64,000 nt of DNA from JAFGAS01 sp963809875 (GTDB lineage: Bacteria > Desulfobacterota > Zymogenia > Zymogenales > Zymogenaceae): positions 978,228 through 1,042,227 of the forward strand of contig CAWELC010000005.1 in assembly GCA_963809875.1 (NCBI GenBank), written 5' to 3'. Shown piece by piece: positions 44,574 to 52,459 of this stretch. Position 1 is the first letter of the stretch. Every line of letters begins with the position of its first letter. A model generated the notes under the pieces. The model was not told where the DNA came from. It worked only from the letters and a program-made list of their open reading frames with translations, and did not search any database. A program made the translations under genes and the position numbers.

Positions 44574-44910
44574 AGAGCTTGACCTAAAATGTAGTCAATG
44601 TTTTCAGGTACTTCCCCACTCCTAAGGATACTAAAACATACTAAATAGAACCCCCCGAAAAAGGCTTTCGTATCAAATTCGTATTATGTCTTAGGGCGGT
44701 CTTGTGTCTGAAACCATCTCATTGTTTAGTGACTAAACTATTGCACTGAAAATGAATTGATGCTGACGATGTACAAGTGTAAGTTTATCACTCGAGTAAA
44801 GAGCCTTTTCGATACGATACAACTTCACCATAAAACCCATATTCATTTCTCCGTATTTAGTTTTATTTAAAATTACTTTATTTTTGAGGATGAATCTAAA
44901 TACATATATA

Positions 44911-44960
44911 ATAAAAAAGAGAAGAGCGGTAGCCCCGACTTTTTATTGAAGCTACCGCTC
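44911..44960 (-). terminator. Rho-independent terminator of the GH51 gene
   Basis: On the minus strand a perfect 10-bp stem GAGCGGTAGC / GCTACCGCTC with a 17-base loop is followed by TTCTC and a run of six T. It starts 13 bp after the stop codon. Confidence 0.85.
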
Positions 44961-44972
44961 AACAAGGTCGGT

Positions 44973-46472
44973 TTACTTCGTTTCCGTTTTCTTCATTACA
45001 ATCGCGGTTACCGAACAGGGGTGAAATGAAAGGATCTCTTTCAGTTCGACTTCTTCAGTTTTTTCGCAGACTGTTTCCGGCCGGTTCTCAAAATTCTGAG
45101 AAAGATATCCCGACGCCGCCACCGTGTGAATTTCAGCCGTTCCTGAAAAACCGGCTCCTGATATTTCAAGCTCCGCCTCATGGCTTGCTGCATGGTCGCG
45201 GTTTATTACGAACACGGTCAGACGATTGCCGTCTATCGAGGCGCTGGCGTCCAGAAGAGGAAATGACCTGCGCTCAGGCAGGTTAATGAGTTTGGGAATG
45301 TCGATTGACGGACATGCCGTTTCGCTGCGTACGCTGAATTTTCCCGTAAACTCTCTGTAAAGCTTCAGAATATGGAAAACCGGAGTGAGCATGACGCCGT
45401 CTCTTGTCGTTATGATGGGAGGGCTTGCTGCGTTGAGCATTGCGAACATTGCGGCTATCTTCACATCGTTGGCATGACGGTGAAACACGTGGATGATTCC
45501 TGCTACGCCTATGGCTTCCCTCATTGAGCGCCACGGATTGATGAAACTGCGAAGAGGTCCGAGAATGTTCCATTCATCAAAAGAAATGGGGATTGATTTA
45601 CCGATAAGTTTCTCAGCAAGATCTTCAATGCATAGGATTTGTTCCTGAACCGCAAGTCCTGATGCAGCCACAGCATAATAATGTTCGGGGGAGTCGTTTA
45701 TACGAGAAAGAAAGGGTATTCCGGCAGGCGTATACAGATGCATGGATAGATAGTCCATGCTTTCGCCTATTCCCCCTATGATTTCCCTGTTCCAGCCCGG
45801 GAAAATCAGGACATCGCCTCCGCATGCGATCAGCTTTATATCCTTGTCGGCTTCTCTCATTTTTCCAGCGAACCTGTGGAAACGCTCCACATATTTACGA
45901 GGCCTGAGGAAGCAGCCTCCCGGCTCTACGGGATTCCACTGCTCGTTCCCGACGCTCCAAGCGGGAACGGCTCCCGCTCCGTATCTCTCTTTTATATAGC
46001 CGATCCAAGCTGACGCCTCATCAGGATCATCTTCTCCCAGGCTTGCTGTTATGCTTGGCTCGGCGCCGGTTTTTCGACAGAGATTCATGAATTCATCGGT
46101 TCCGAAGCGATTGTCTTCAACAGGGCCGACAGGAAAAGGGGGATTGCCGAAGAAATGCTGTGCAAGGAATCTTCCCCACATGCGGTTTTTTACTGTGGGG
46201 CGGTTCGCTCCGACGCCGTCTTTCCAGCGATATGAATCGGCGAAACAGCCTCCGGGCCATCTCAGCAGAGACGGATTCAGGCTTTTGATCGATTCCAGGA
46301 CGTCAAGCCGGAAATTGTCGCCATCCTGAGGGGCCTTCGATCCCGTTTCGGCAATAAGGCCTCCCAGAACCTGCCTGCCCATGTGTTCTATATTCTGGCC
46401 GTAAATTCGAGGGTCGACAGGATCAAGAACTGCACCTGCGTCAACTTTTATCAGACATCGGGTCTTTTCCAT
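44973..46472 (-). CDS. GH51 alpha-L-arabinofuranosidase
   Basis: This 499-residue cytoplasmic glycosidase (no signal peptide) releases arabinose from arabinan or arabinoxylan fragments. Family hallmarks are GQNIEHMG near the N-terminus and LLRWPGGCFADSY. Acid/base E177 lies in WSVGNEQWN and nucleophile E300 in ISFDEWN. A C-terminal beta-sandwich ends the protein. The length is normal and all key residues are present, so it should be active. The ribosome site AAGGAGC lies before the ATG. Its base composition is lower in GC than flanking genes, and it lies inside the tRNA-associated insert, so it was probably acquired by transfer. Confidence 0.92.
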   Translation of the reverse strand: MEKTRCLIKVDAGAVLDPVDPRIYGQNIEHMGRQVLGGLIAETGSKAPQDGDNFRLDVLESIKSLNPSLLRWPGGCFADSYRWKDGVGANRPTVKNRMWGRFLAQHFFGNPPFPVGPVEDNRFGTDEFMNLCRKTGAEPSITASLGEDDPDEASAWIGYIKERYGAGAVPAWSVGNEQWNPVEPGGCFLRPRKYVERFHRFAGKMREADKDIKLIACGGDVLIFPGWNREIIGGIGESMDYLSMHLYTPAGIPFLSRINDSPEHYYAVAASGLAVQEQILCIEDLAEKLIGKSIPISFDEWNILGPLRSFINPWRSMREAIGVAGIIHVFHRHANDVKIAAMFAMLNAASPPIITTRDGVMLTPVFHILKLYREFTGKFSVRSETACPSIDIPKLINLPERRSFPLLDASASIDGNRLTVFVINRDHAASHEAELEISGAGFSGTAEIHTVAASGYLSQNFENRPETVCEKTEEVELKEILSFHPCSVTAIVMKKTETK

Positions 46473-46526
46473 AATAGCTCCTTGTCATGGAATAATGAAA
46501 AATATAAAATTAAAAAGTTTGAAGGA

Positions 46527-46679
46527 TTATAATCTTCCGGCAAAGATAAGCCAGATGGCCGGAGACCCATACGGTTGGATGTTGTTCGGGCCGAGTGGGA
46601 TTGTTGTTAAAAGGAATAACCCCCCAAATGCGACCACGACAATAAGCAAACAAATACCCATAACCTTTCTCAGCTTCAT
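46527..46679 (-). CDS. Small single-pass membrane protein in the tRNA insert
   Basis: This 50-codon ORF has an excellent ribosome site (AGGAGAAAG, 5 bp before the ATG). A basic start MKLRK is followed by a hydrophobic helix of about 20 residues (ICLLIVVVAFGGLFLLTT) and a short tail ending IFAGRL. It precedes the GH51 gene by 54 bp on the same strand. Function is unknown; it is too short for standard gene callers. A plus-strand frame across the same region has no ribosome site. Confidence 0.5.
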   Translation of the reverse strand: MKLRKVMGICLLIVVVAFGGLFLLTTIPLGPNNIQPYGSPAIWLIFAGRL

Positions 46680-46780
46680 TATCTTTCTCCTGTCGGGTTT
46701 TTTGGGGGTCTAATATGGTATCGTTTTCGTATCAGGGAGGATTTTTCGGGAAGGCTATGTTCGTAAGTTATTGATTTTAC

Positions 46781-46826
46781 TGGAGCCGGAGGGGAGGGTT
46801 GAACTCCCGACCTGATGATTACGAAT
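46781..46826 (-). repeat. Right direct repeat: 3' part of tRNA-Thr
   Basis: This segment of the intact tRNA gene is duplicated at 44528-44573 with one difference (46804). It includes the encoded CCA and reaches through the anticodon loop, a common crossover region for tRNA-targeting integrases. Confidence 0.75.
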
Positions 46827-46855
46827 CAACTGCTCTACCACTGAGCTACTCCGGC
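46781..46855 (-). tRNA. tRNA-Thr (anticodon CGT)
   Basis: On the minus strand the 75-nt gene folds as a cloverleaf. The acceptor is GCCGGAG / CTCCGGC, the D-arm GCTC / GAGC with a 7-base loop, and the T-stem GGGAG / CTCCC. The anticodon loop TTCGTAA reads codon ACG. The CCA end is encoded. The anticodon stem (GTTGA / TCATC) has one T-T mismatch. The 10 bases just outside each end are perfectly complementary (46770-46779 and 46858-46867). Confidence 0.93.
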
Positions 46856-46874
46856 CCTAAAATCAATGTGATAA

Positions 46875-46901
46875 ATTATATCTTTTGGGCGGTTTTGTCA
46901 A
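46875..46901 (-). promoter_or_regulatory. Promoter of tRNA-Thr
   Basis: Consensus TTGACA (46896-46901) and TATAAT (46875-46880) on the minus strand with a short 15-bp spacer. Start of transcription would fall about 10 bp before the mature tRNA. Confidence 0.6.
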
Positions 46902-47076
46902 GTAGATAGATGATTAAAAAGAACCGAGGTCTCTCCTAAATGGGCGAGAATTTCGACAGGACGGTATGGGAGTCCACTCCATCAGAAGATAGAAACCCGT
47001 TGGTCCTCATAAATCGCTTGTGTATCCCCACTCTTTATGATAATGAGTAACTCATATATAGAGAGAGGAGCGACAG

Positions 47077-47526
47077 ATGGAATCGGTGGCGTCCCCATAT
47101 GTTTCAAGAGGCTACCGCGCCTTTATCCTTGGCGCCGGGGCTTACGACATGATCGTGGGCCTTTCGTCTTTTCTCCTCTACCCGTTAGTCTACGTCCTCA
47201 TGAGTGCGCTGGACCCGGGACTTCCGATGACGCCCGCCGCTTCCGTGGAGATGATGCACCTGAAGATGAACGGCGTCTTCATGTTTTTTGCCGGCTTCGG
47301 CTACATATTCCCGTACCTCAACTACGAGAGATTCAAGTTCTATATCCCGGTCTTCGGGATCGGTCTCAGGACCTGGGGCGGCGCGTTTCTTCTCTACACG
47401 AGCCTCTTCTGGGCAACCCCGCTGACCTACGGAATCCTCGGCGTCGTGGACCTGGTTATCGCGCTGGCTTTCACCCTTTTCCTCCTCAATTACCGAAGGA
47501 AACGGATCCACATCCGCAACTACTGA
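47077..47526 (+). CDS. Four-helix membrane protein of unknown function
   Basis: This 149-residue protein has about four hydrophobic helices (about 15-38, 62-80, 88-108, 113-136) and a basic C-terminal tail. I do not recognise a family. The strong ribosome site AGAGAGGAG lies before the ATG. It is convergent with the MscS gene, their stop codons 2 bp apart. A conserved-looking YLNYERFKFYIPVFG loop may help to identify relatives. No catalytic motif is apparent. Confidence 0.75.
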   Translation: MESVASPYVSRGYRAFILGAGAYDMIVGLSSFLLYPLVYVLMSALDPGLPMTPAASVEMMHLKMNGVFMFFAGFGYIFPYLNYERFKFYIPVFGIGLRTWGGAFLLYTSLFWATPLTYGILGVVDLVIALAFTLFLLNYRRKRIHIRNY

Positions 47527-47528
47527 GC

Positions 47529-48578
47529 TCACGCCCTGGCGATGGGAGAGGCGAGCCGCACGCCTGTCTCTTGCAGCGCCCGCTTGACGACGATGTTGGC
47601 CGAGTGGCGGAGCTGGAAATAGTTCGGGATATCTTCGATCCAGTAGACGATGCGAAACGTCATGGCATAGTTGACAAAGTCGTAGAGGTCGCAGCTCACC
47701 CCTTTCCTCACCCCCGGTGTCTCCTCCAGTGCCTTCTTGACGTAATCCGAACAGTGCTGGAGGCTCTCGGCGTCGGTCTCCGGCGCCACGGCCACGAACA
47801 GGAGAGCCCTTCGGGCGCGCCTGGCTGACAGGTTTTCCAGAAGGTTGTTGGATATCTCACCGTTGGGAATGACAATGCGGGTATCTTCCACGGTCCGCAT
47901 CGTCGTCACGCGCAGCCCGACCTCCTCGATTCTTCCCTCGATCCCCTTGTAGATGATGGTATCGTCCATCTGATACGGCTTGTTCATGAAGATGTTGAAG
48001 CCGCCGAACATCTGGCCCAGGCTTTCTTTGGCGGCAATAGCGATAGCGACGCCGCCAACGCCCAGACCGGTGATCAGAGACAGGACATCGTATCCCATCT
48101 CCGAAAGCATGACGATAATAACCATGACCCAGACGCTGACCTTGACCATCGTGCTGATGATCGGGATGATCTGATCGTCGAGCTTCGTCTCGGTCTTGGT
48201 GGCCAAGGGCCTGAGAAAGGTTTCCACCAGTACGTCAAACAGCCTGGTAATGAGCCAGGTGACGGCCAAGAGAAAGACGATAAAGATGACCTGGCCGACG
48301 AACTTACCGGTTGACGGCGTCATGACGAGTATTTTGAACGCGAAGAAGACGCCGCCTATCACAAACAGGAGGGTTATCGGTTCCTCGACAAAATCGATAA
48401 TTACGTCGTCCAGATTTGTTCTGGTCCTTTTGGCCATCCTCCTGGCACTATTCTTAAAAACGTAGTAGACCATCCGCGCGATGACAACGGCGGCGATGAC
48501 GATCAGAAAGAAATAGAGGTAGCGGTCCATCGTGTTTCCGAAATAGACCTGGTTGAGAAAGTTTTCGAACGACGCCAT
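47529..48578 (-). CDS. MscS-family small-conductance mechanosensitive channel
   Basis: This 349-residue channel has an N-terminal helix, two to three further membrane helices, then the MscS pore helix (GLGVGGVAIAIAAKESLGQMFGG). The beta domain (FNIFMNKPYQMDD, VEDTRIVIPNGEISN) and the alpha/beta vestibule complete it. It releases solutes on hypo-osmotic shock. The ribosome site GAGGAGG is clear. It has one more helix than the shortest MscS proteins, within normal range. Confidence 0.93.
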   Translation of the reverse strand: MASFENFLNQVYFGNTMDRYLYFFLIVIAAVVIARMVYYVFKNSARRMAKRTRTNLDDVIIDFVEEPITLLFVIGGVFFAFKILVMTPSTGKFVGQVIFIVFLLAVTWLITRLFDVLVETFLRPLATKTETKLDDQIIPIISTMVKVSVWVMVIIVMLSEMGYDVLSLITGLGVGGVAIAIAAKESLGQMFGGFNIFMNKPYQMDDTIIYKGIEGRIEEVGLRVTTMRTVEDTRIVIPNGEISNNLLENLSARRARRALLFVAVAPETDAESLQHCSDYVKKALEETPGVRKGVSCDLYDFVNYAMTFRIVYWIEDIPNYFQLRHSANIVVKRALQETGVRLASPIARA

Positions 48579-48690
48579 AGAAAAGGACCTCCTCTAGCAG
48601 GGCATGAAGACTTACGTGCCCGCCGCGGGTGCGCCGTGACGTCTCGCCTTTACACGTCAGCGGGCACCCGAGTGATATCCGGGGGCGAAA

Positions 48691-49854
48691 TCAGACTCGG
48701 AGGGGATACTTCCCGTATTCCTTTACCGCCTCCATCATATAACGGATATTGTCGACCTTAATGTCGGCATGGGAGTTACAGGGACCGAGGATCAAACCAC
48801 CGCCTTTCCCGGCCTTTCCGATGACCTCCTTGACGTGAGCGCGCACCTCTTCCCGCGTCCCGTGGGAAAGGACATAAGCGATGTCGAGGTGGCCCAGTAG
48901 CGAGAGCTTGTGACCGGCGACCTTGCGCACTTCGGCGAGGTCCACGCCTGCCGTCGGCTCCAGCGAATGCTGTCCGTCAAACCCCCATTTTATGAAATAG
49001 GGCAGAAGTGGGATCGTATTACCGTCGGTATGTATGACGATAGTGAGGCCCTTCTGATGGGCGCGGTCGGTAATCTCGCGGAACGCCTTCCCGTAAAGCT
49101 CGTCCATGAGCGTCGGGTTGAGCATCGGCCCGGACTTATAGGCCATATCGTCGGAGTAGATAATCCCGGGCAGGCCGGCTTCGATCGAGGCGTCGACACA
49201 TTTGAGATACCAGTTCTTGTTGTATTCAATGGCCTCCTCAATGAAGGCGCGTTCCTTTTTGAGAAGCCGCGTGAAGGTCGGAAAGCCGAAAGGCTGCCAG
49301 ATATTTTCGGAAATTCCGTATAGATGGGAGCCGAACAGGTATATATCGTTGCCGAACTCCTTCTTGATCAACTCATTGAATCGGAACATCTTTTCGGGGA
49401 AACGCTCCCACAGACGCTTGGGCAACCGAAACCAGTCGGCGGGCGTCTTGAGCATGCCGTCGATGTACATCGGGGTATCCATATTACCGTAGCCATCGTC
49501 CACGATCTTGTAGAGACGGCCGAAGATGTCGGTCATGTGCCGCGAATCCTTGATGAGAAATATATTGGCGTAGAGCGCCCACGTCGCGTCGTAGCCCATG
49601 ACTATGTCTGCGGTGAGTTTCTTGAACATGAATTCACGCACGTCGCGCTCAAAAAGGCCCAGCTTGTTAAGGATAGGGGCCGTGACATCGACGATCGGAG
49701 CCGTGATAGGATTGATGAAATACTTGTAAGAGTTATTCGGTGTCTGTCCGAGGATGTCGTAGATGTGCTTCTGTACGTCGATACAGGAGATGGTGGGAAC
49801 GAAGTCGGGCTCCTGGTGGGCCAGCGCCGTCTTAACGCGCGTAATCCTGTCCAT
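48691..49854 (-). CDS. Uroporphyrinogen-decarboxylase-like (URO-D superfamily) protein
   Basis: This 387-residue TIM-barrel protein of the URO-D/MtaA superfamily includes haem enzymes and corrinoid:CoM methyltransferases. It starts MDRITRVKTALAHQEPD, typical of the non-haem branch. Where MtaA-type enzymes have a His-x-Cys zinc pair, this protein has HTDGN, and later GPCNSHADI. Zinc-dependent thiol methyl transfer of the classical kind is therefore uncertain. In anaerobes such proteins often act with corrinoid proteins on methylated substrates, but no corrinoid protein lies nearby. It is a single gene with GAGGTG as ribosome site. Confidence 0.8.
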   Translation of the reverse strand: MDRITRVKTALAHQEPDFVPTISCIDVQKHIYDILGQTPNNSYKYFINPITAPIVDVTAPILNKLGLFERDVREFMFKKLTADIVMGYDATWALYANIFLIKDSRHMTDIFGRLYKIVDDGYGNMDTPMYIDGMLKTPADWFRLPKRLWERFPEKMFRFNELIKKEFGNDIYLFGSHLYGISENIWQPFGFPTFTRLLKKERAFIEEAIEYNKNWYLKCVDASIEAGLPGIIYSDDMAYKSGPMLNPTLMDELYGKAFREITDRAHQKGLTIVIHTDGNTIPLLPYFIKWGFDGQHSLEPTAGVDLAEVRKVAGHKLSLLGHLDIAYVLSHGTREEVRAHVKEVIGKAGKGGGLILGPCNSHADIKVDNIRYMMEAVKEYGKYPLRV

Positions 49855-49953
49855 GAAACACCTCGCAATAATAGGGTAATATAAAAGATACCGAAACAGT
49901 TCAGCAGGTAGACACGCCGTTCCCGCCGATTCATAAGATACGCAAATCGAACA

Positions 49954-51069
49954 TCAGTCGCGGAAGAACCATCGCCGGGCGATGAGCCGGCGGGCCGCGC
50001 GGCCTCCGACGGCAAATCTCCGGGCGGCCGGAGACAAATAAGAGGGCAACGACGAGAGCATCGAAAGGAGCCCTTCCGGATAGGGCTTGCCGAGCCGCGC
50101 GTCCAGGCGCTCCGAATGAGCCCGGAGAGACCGGGAGGAGTAGTCGCCCCCCGCCTCCGCAATGGCGCGGGCGGCGCTGAGACCCGAGAAGATTGCCGGT
50201 GCTATTCCTTCTCCCGACATATTATATGCGACCCCGGCTGCGTCGCCGGCAAGCAACACCCGGTCGGAGGTGGGCCGTCGGCGGCTCACGCGCCTGAGCT
50301 TATAGGCGTGGCCGACAAAGCGGGCAAGCGGATAGCGGTCGGGGTCGGGCAGCATGTCGTGCTGCCTGAGCCGGGACATAAGGGCGTCCCGGTGGAGTCC
50401 GAGAGCGGCCGCAGATGTTGTCCCGACTCCGATATTCAGGTAATCTCCTTTCGGAAAATACCAGCCGTAGCCCGAGAAATCGTCATTAAAGATAATCTGG
50501 GGGACGCCGGGGTAGGGTGTGAGAGAGTCGATGACGGGGCGGCCGAGGCGGGTCTCGGATACAACTGCGGTGACGAAACGCTCGTCGGGCCGAATAGACC
50601 CGAATTCCCGGGCAACCGGGCATCGGTGCCCGCCGGCTCCGATGACGACCGGTGCGGCGTATTGTTCGTTGACGGTCACGCCGGCGGAATTCCGCTCGGT
50701 GACGATTGCCCTGACCCCCTCGGCGAGCCGGGCCCCGCCCATCCGGGAGGCCAGGAATGCATCAAATTCCGAGCGTATGATTCCATACCCCATGGTGCGC
50801 TTGAATCGGACCTCCCGGGCAACGTTCCCTCCATCCCAGATGATCAGCGATTGGAAGGAAACGAGCGTGCGCCGGCTCTCCGCGTAGTGCTCGGGTGTTA
50901 TCCCGATCAGGTCGAAGGCCCACGGCGATACCCACCCCGCACAGGGTTTTGGGCGTGGAAAGGAGTGCCGTTCCATAACGAGCACGGAAAGGCCTTCCCC
51001 CGAGAGGGAGCGGGCGGCCGTCGCTCCCGCCGGGCCGGCCCCGATGACGATCACGTCGAATAGTTCCAT
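49954..51069 (-). CDS. Geranylgeranyl-reductase-family FAD-dependent oxidoreductase
   Basis: This 371-residue flavoprotein has an N-terminal FAD dinucleotide fold (VIVIGAGPAGATAA), the RPKPCAGWVSPWA segment with the family Cys, and the second FAD motif VLLAGDAAGVAYNMSGEGI. Relatives reduce double bonds of isoprenoid chains in lipids or chlorophyll precursors. Its start lies within the end of the cyclopropane-synthase-like gene (19-bp overlap), so the two are translationally coupled. This suggests both act on the same membrane lipid. Confidence 0.87.
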   Translation of the reverse strand: MELFDVIVIGAGPAGATAARSLSGEGLSVLVMERHSFPRPKPCAGWVSPWAFDLIGITPEHYAESRRTLVSFQSLIIWDGGNVAREVRFKRTMGYGIIRSEFDAFLASRMGGARLAEGVRAIVTERNSAGVTVNEQYAAPVVIGAGGHRCPVAREFGSIRPDERFVTAVVSETRLGRPVIDSLTPYPGVPQIIFNDDFSGYGWYFPKGDYLNIGVGTTSAAALGLHRDALMSRLRQHDMLPDPDRYPLARFVGHAYKLRRVSRRRPTSDRVLLAGDAAGVAYNMSGEGIAPAIFSGLSAARAIAEAGGDYSSRSLRAHSERLDARLGKPYPEGLLSMLSSLPSYLSPAARRFAVGGRAARRLIARRWFFRD

Positions 51070-52268
51070 CGCTGCCGATCGGATCCTTCAGAGTAGAGGT
51101 AATCACGCGTCAACTCTTCACTGTTATCCAGCCCGTTCGTGAAGATGATCTGATACAGGGCGAGACCCCCCCACTTAAAACCCACCGAGGAGGAGTTGAG
51201 ATAGAGTCGCCACATCCGAATGAAACGCTCGTCGAATTTCTCTCTCACCCGGTCGATTTCGCTCTCAAATCGCCGGGCCCAGTGGTCAAGGGTCCGCGCG
51301 TAGTGAAGACGCAGATTCTCCACGTCCCTGACGTTGAGGCCGGCCTCCTCGAACGGGATCAGTACCTCAGACAGTGAGGGCATGTAGCCTCCGGGAAAGA
51401 TATACTTGTCCAGCCAGGCGTCACGTCGCTTGGGGGTTATCTTCCCGATGAAATGCACGACGCCGCGGCCACCATTCTTCAAGGTTCTTTGGATGATTTC
51501 CACAAAGGTCCGATAGTTCTCCTTTCCGACGTGTTCAAGCATCCCGATGGAGATGAACCTGTCGTACACCCCCTCGGCTGTGCGATAGTCCGCGTCGAGA
51601 AAGGCAACCCGATCCTCCACCTCAGCCTCCTCGGCGAGCTTCCTCGCATATGAGATCTGCTCGCGGGAGATATTATAGGCCCGTACGTTCACTCCGTAGT
51701 GTTTGGCCGCATAGACCGCAAGTCCCCCCCAGCCGCAACCGGTCTCGATGACCGTCTGTCCCGTTTTCAGGTCGGCCTTCTTACAGATATAGTCCATCTT
51801 GTCGGTCTGGGACGCATCGAGGTCCCGGGCCGGATCGGTGAAATAGGAACAGGTATACTGAAGGTTCCGATCCAGCCAGAGCTTATAGAAATCGTTTGAA
51901 ATGTCGTAATGGCGGGAGATATTGCGACGAGAGCCCGCCGGCGTGTTTCTGTTCCTGAGAGAGACGGCCCATTCGGACATCGCGGTAAAAAACGCGAGGC
52001 CACCGGTGCCCGACTCCAGCCGAGAGGGAATGGAAAGTAGTTCCTGAAGGTCGCCCTGCACGTCGATCTCGCCGTTCATATATCCCTCTCCGAAGCCGAG
52101 AGAGATCCCCTTGAGGAGTCTCCTGGCGGCCGCGGCACTCCTGAAGGTAATCCGGTGACGCGGCTCCCCGATCCCATACCGCTTGACGACGCCGTCCCAG
52201 TACGCGACCTCGACCGGCATAGGGCTTTCCATGAGGAGCGAATCGATTATATACCGTGATATGCCCAT
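51051..52268 (-). CDS. Cyclopropane-fatty-acyl-phospholipid synthase family methyltransferase
   Basis: This 405-residue SAM-dependent enzyme modifies unsaturated acyl chains of membrane phospholipids. It has an N-terminal lipid-binding region, HYDISNDFY, the SAM site VIETGCGWGG, and GMLEHVG. The residues that bind bicarbonate in E. coli Cfa appear conserved (Cys in YTCSY, Glu in LEHVG, His in VVHFIG, Tyr in HYARTL). The ribosome site AAGGGGG and an upstream promoter are visible. It is followed by an overlapping flavoprotein, so besides ring formation a methylene-then-reduce route to methyl-branched chains is possible. Confidence 0.9.
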   Translation of the reverse strand: MGISRYIIDSLLMESPMPVEVAYWDGVVKRYGIGEPRHRITFRSAAAARRLLKGISLGFGEGYMNGEIDVQGDLQELLSIPSRLESGTGGLAFFTAMSEWAVSLRNRNTPAGSRRNISRHYDISNDFYKLWLDRNLQYTCSYFTDPARDLDASQTDKMDYICKKADLKTGQTVIETGCGWGGLAVYAAKHYGVNVRAYNISREQISYARKLAEEAEVEDRVAFLDADYRTAEGVYDRFISIGMLEHVGKENYRTFVEIIQRTLKNGGRGVVHFIGKITPKRRDAWLDKYIFPGGYMPSLSEVLIPFEEAGLNVRDVENLRLHYARTLDHWARRFESEIDRVREKFDERFIRMWRLYLNSSSVGFKWGGLALYQIIFTNGLDNSEELTRDYLYSEGSDRQRWNYST

Positions 52269-52314
52269 CGTTTACCCCCTTGAAAAGTTTTCAGAGAGGC
52301 GAAGACACGCCAAC

Positions 52315-52343
52315 AGTATATCATTGCCCGGTCAAACATACAA
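52315..52343 (-). promoter_or_regulatory. Promoter of the Cfa/GGR operon
   Basis: On the minus strand TTGTAT (52338-52343) and the extended -10 TGA-TATACT (52315-52323) have a 17-bp spacer. The leader to the ATG is about 40 nt. Confidence 0.55.
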
Positions 52344-52425
52344 TTAATTTACCATGGTGCGCTCGGGAAGTGTGGCGCAAAGCGGCAGGTTATTTCAGCG
52401 ATGGACGAAAAAGATGGAAAACCAT

Positions 52426-52453
52426 TTGACATATCCATCATTTCGTTTAATAT
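52426..52453 (+). promoter_or_regulatory. Promoter of a small plus-strand transcript
   Basis: A consensus TTGACA (52426-52431) is followed 16 bp later by TAATAT (52448-52453); TATGAT at 52451-52456 is an alternative with longer spacing. Confidence 0.5.
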
Positions 52454-52459
52454 GATCAC

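Larger units (their letters stand above)
44528..46780. mobile_element. tRNA-Thr-associated insert of about 2.25 kb carrying GH51, no integrase
   Basis: The segment is bounded on the right by the 3' end of tRNA-Thr(CGT) and on the left by a 46-bp direct copy of that 3' part with one mismatch. It is visibly more AT-rich than the neighbouring genes and contains only an arabinofuranosidase gene and a 50-codon membrane ORF, both on the minus strand. This is the usual arrangement left by tyrosine-recombinase integration at a tRNA gene, but no recombinase remains. Sequence like the tRNA leader continues beyond the left repeat, so recombination between a decayed and an intact tRNA copy is an alternative origin. 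Confidence 0.6.

Noticed and set aside
46495..46713. 72-codon plus-strand frame in the tRNA insert
   Set aside because: It has no ribosome site; the minus-strand ORF at 46527-46679 has a strong one.
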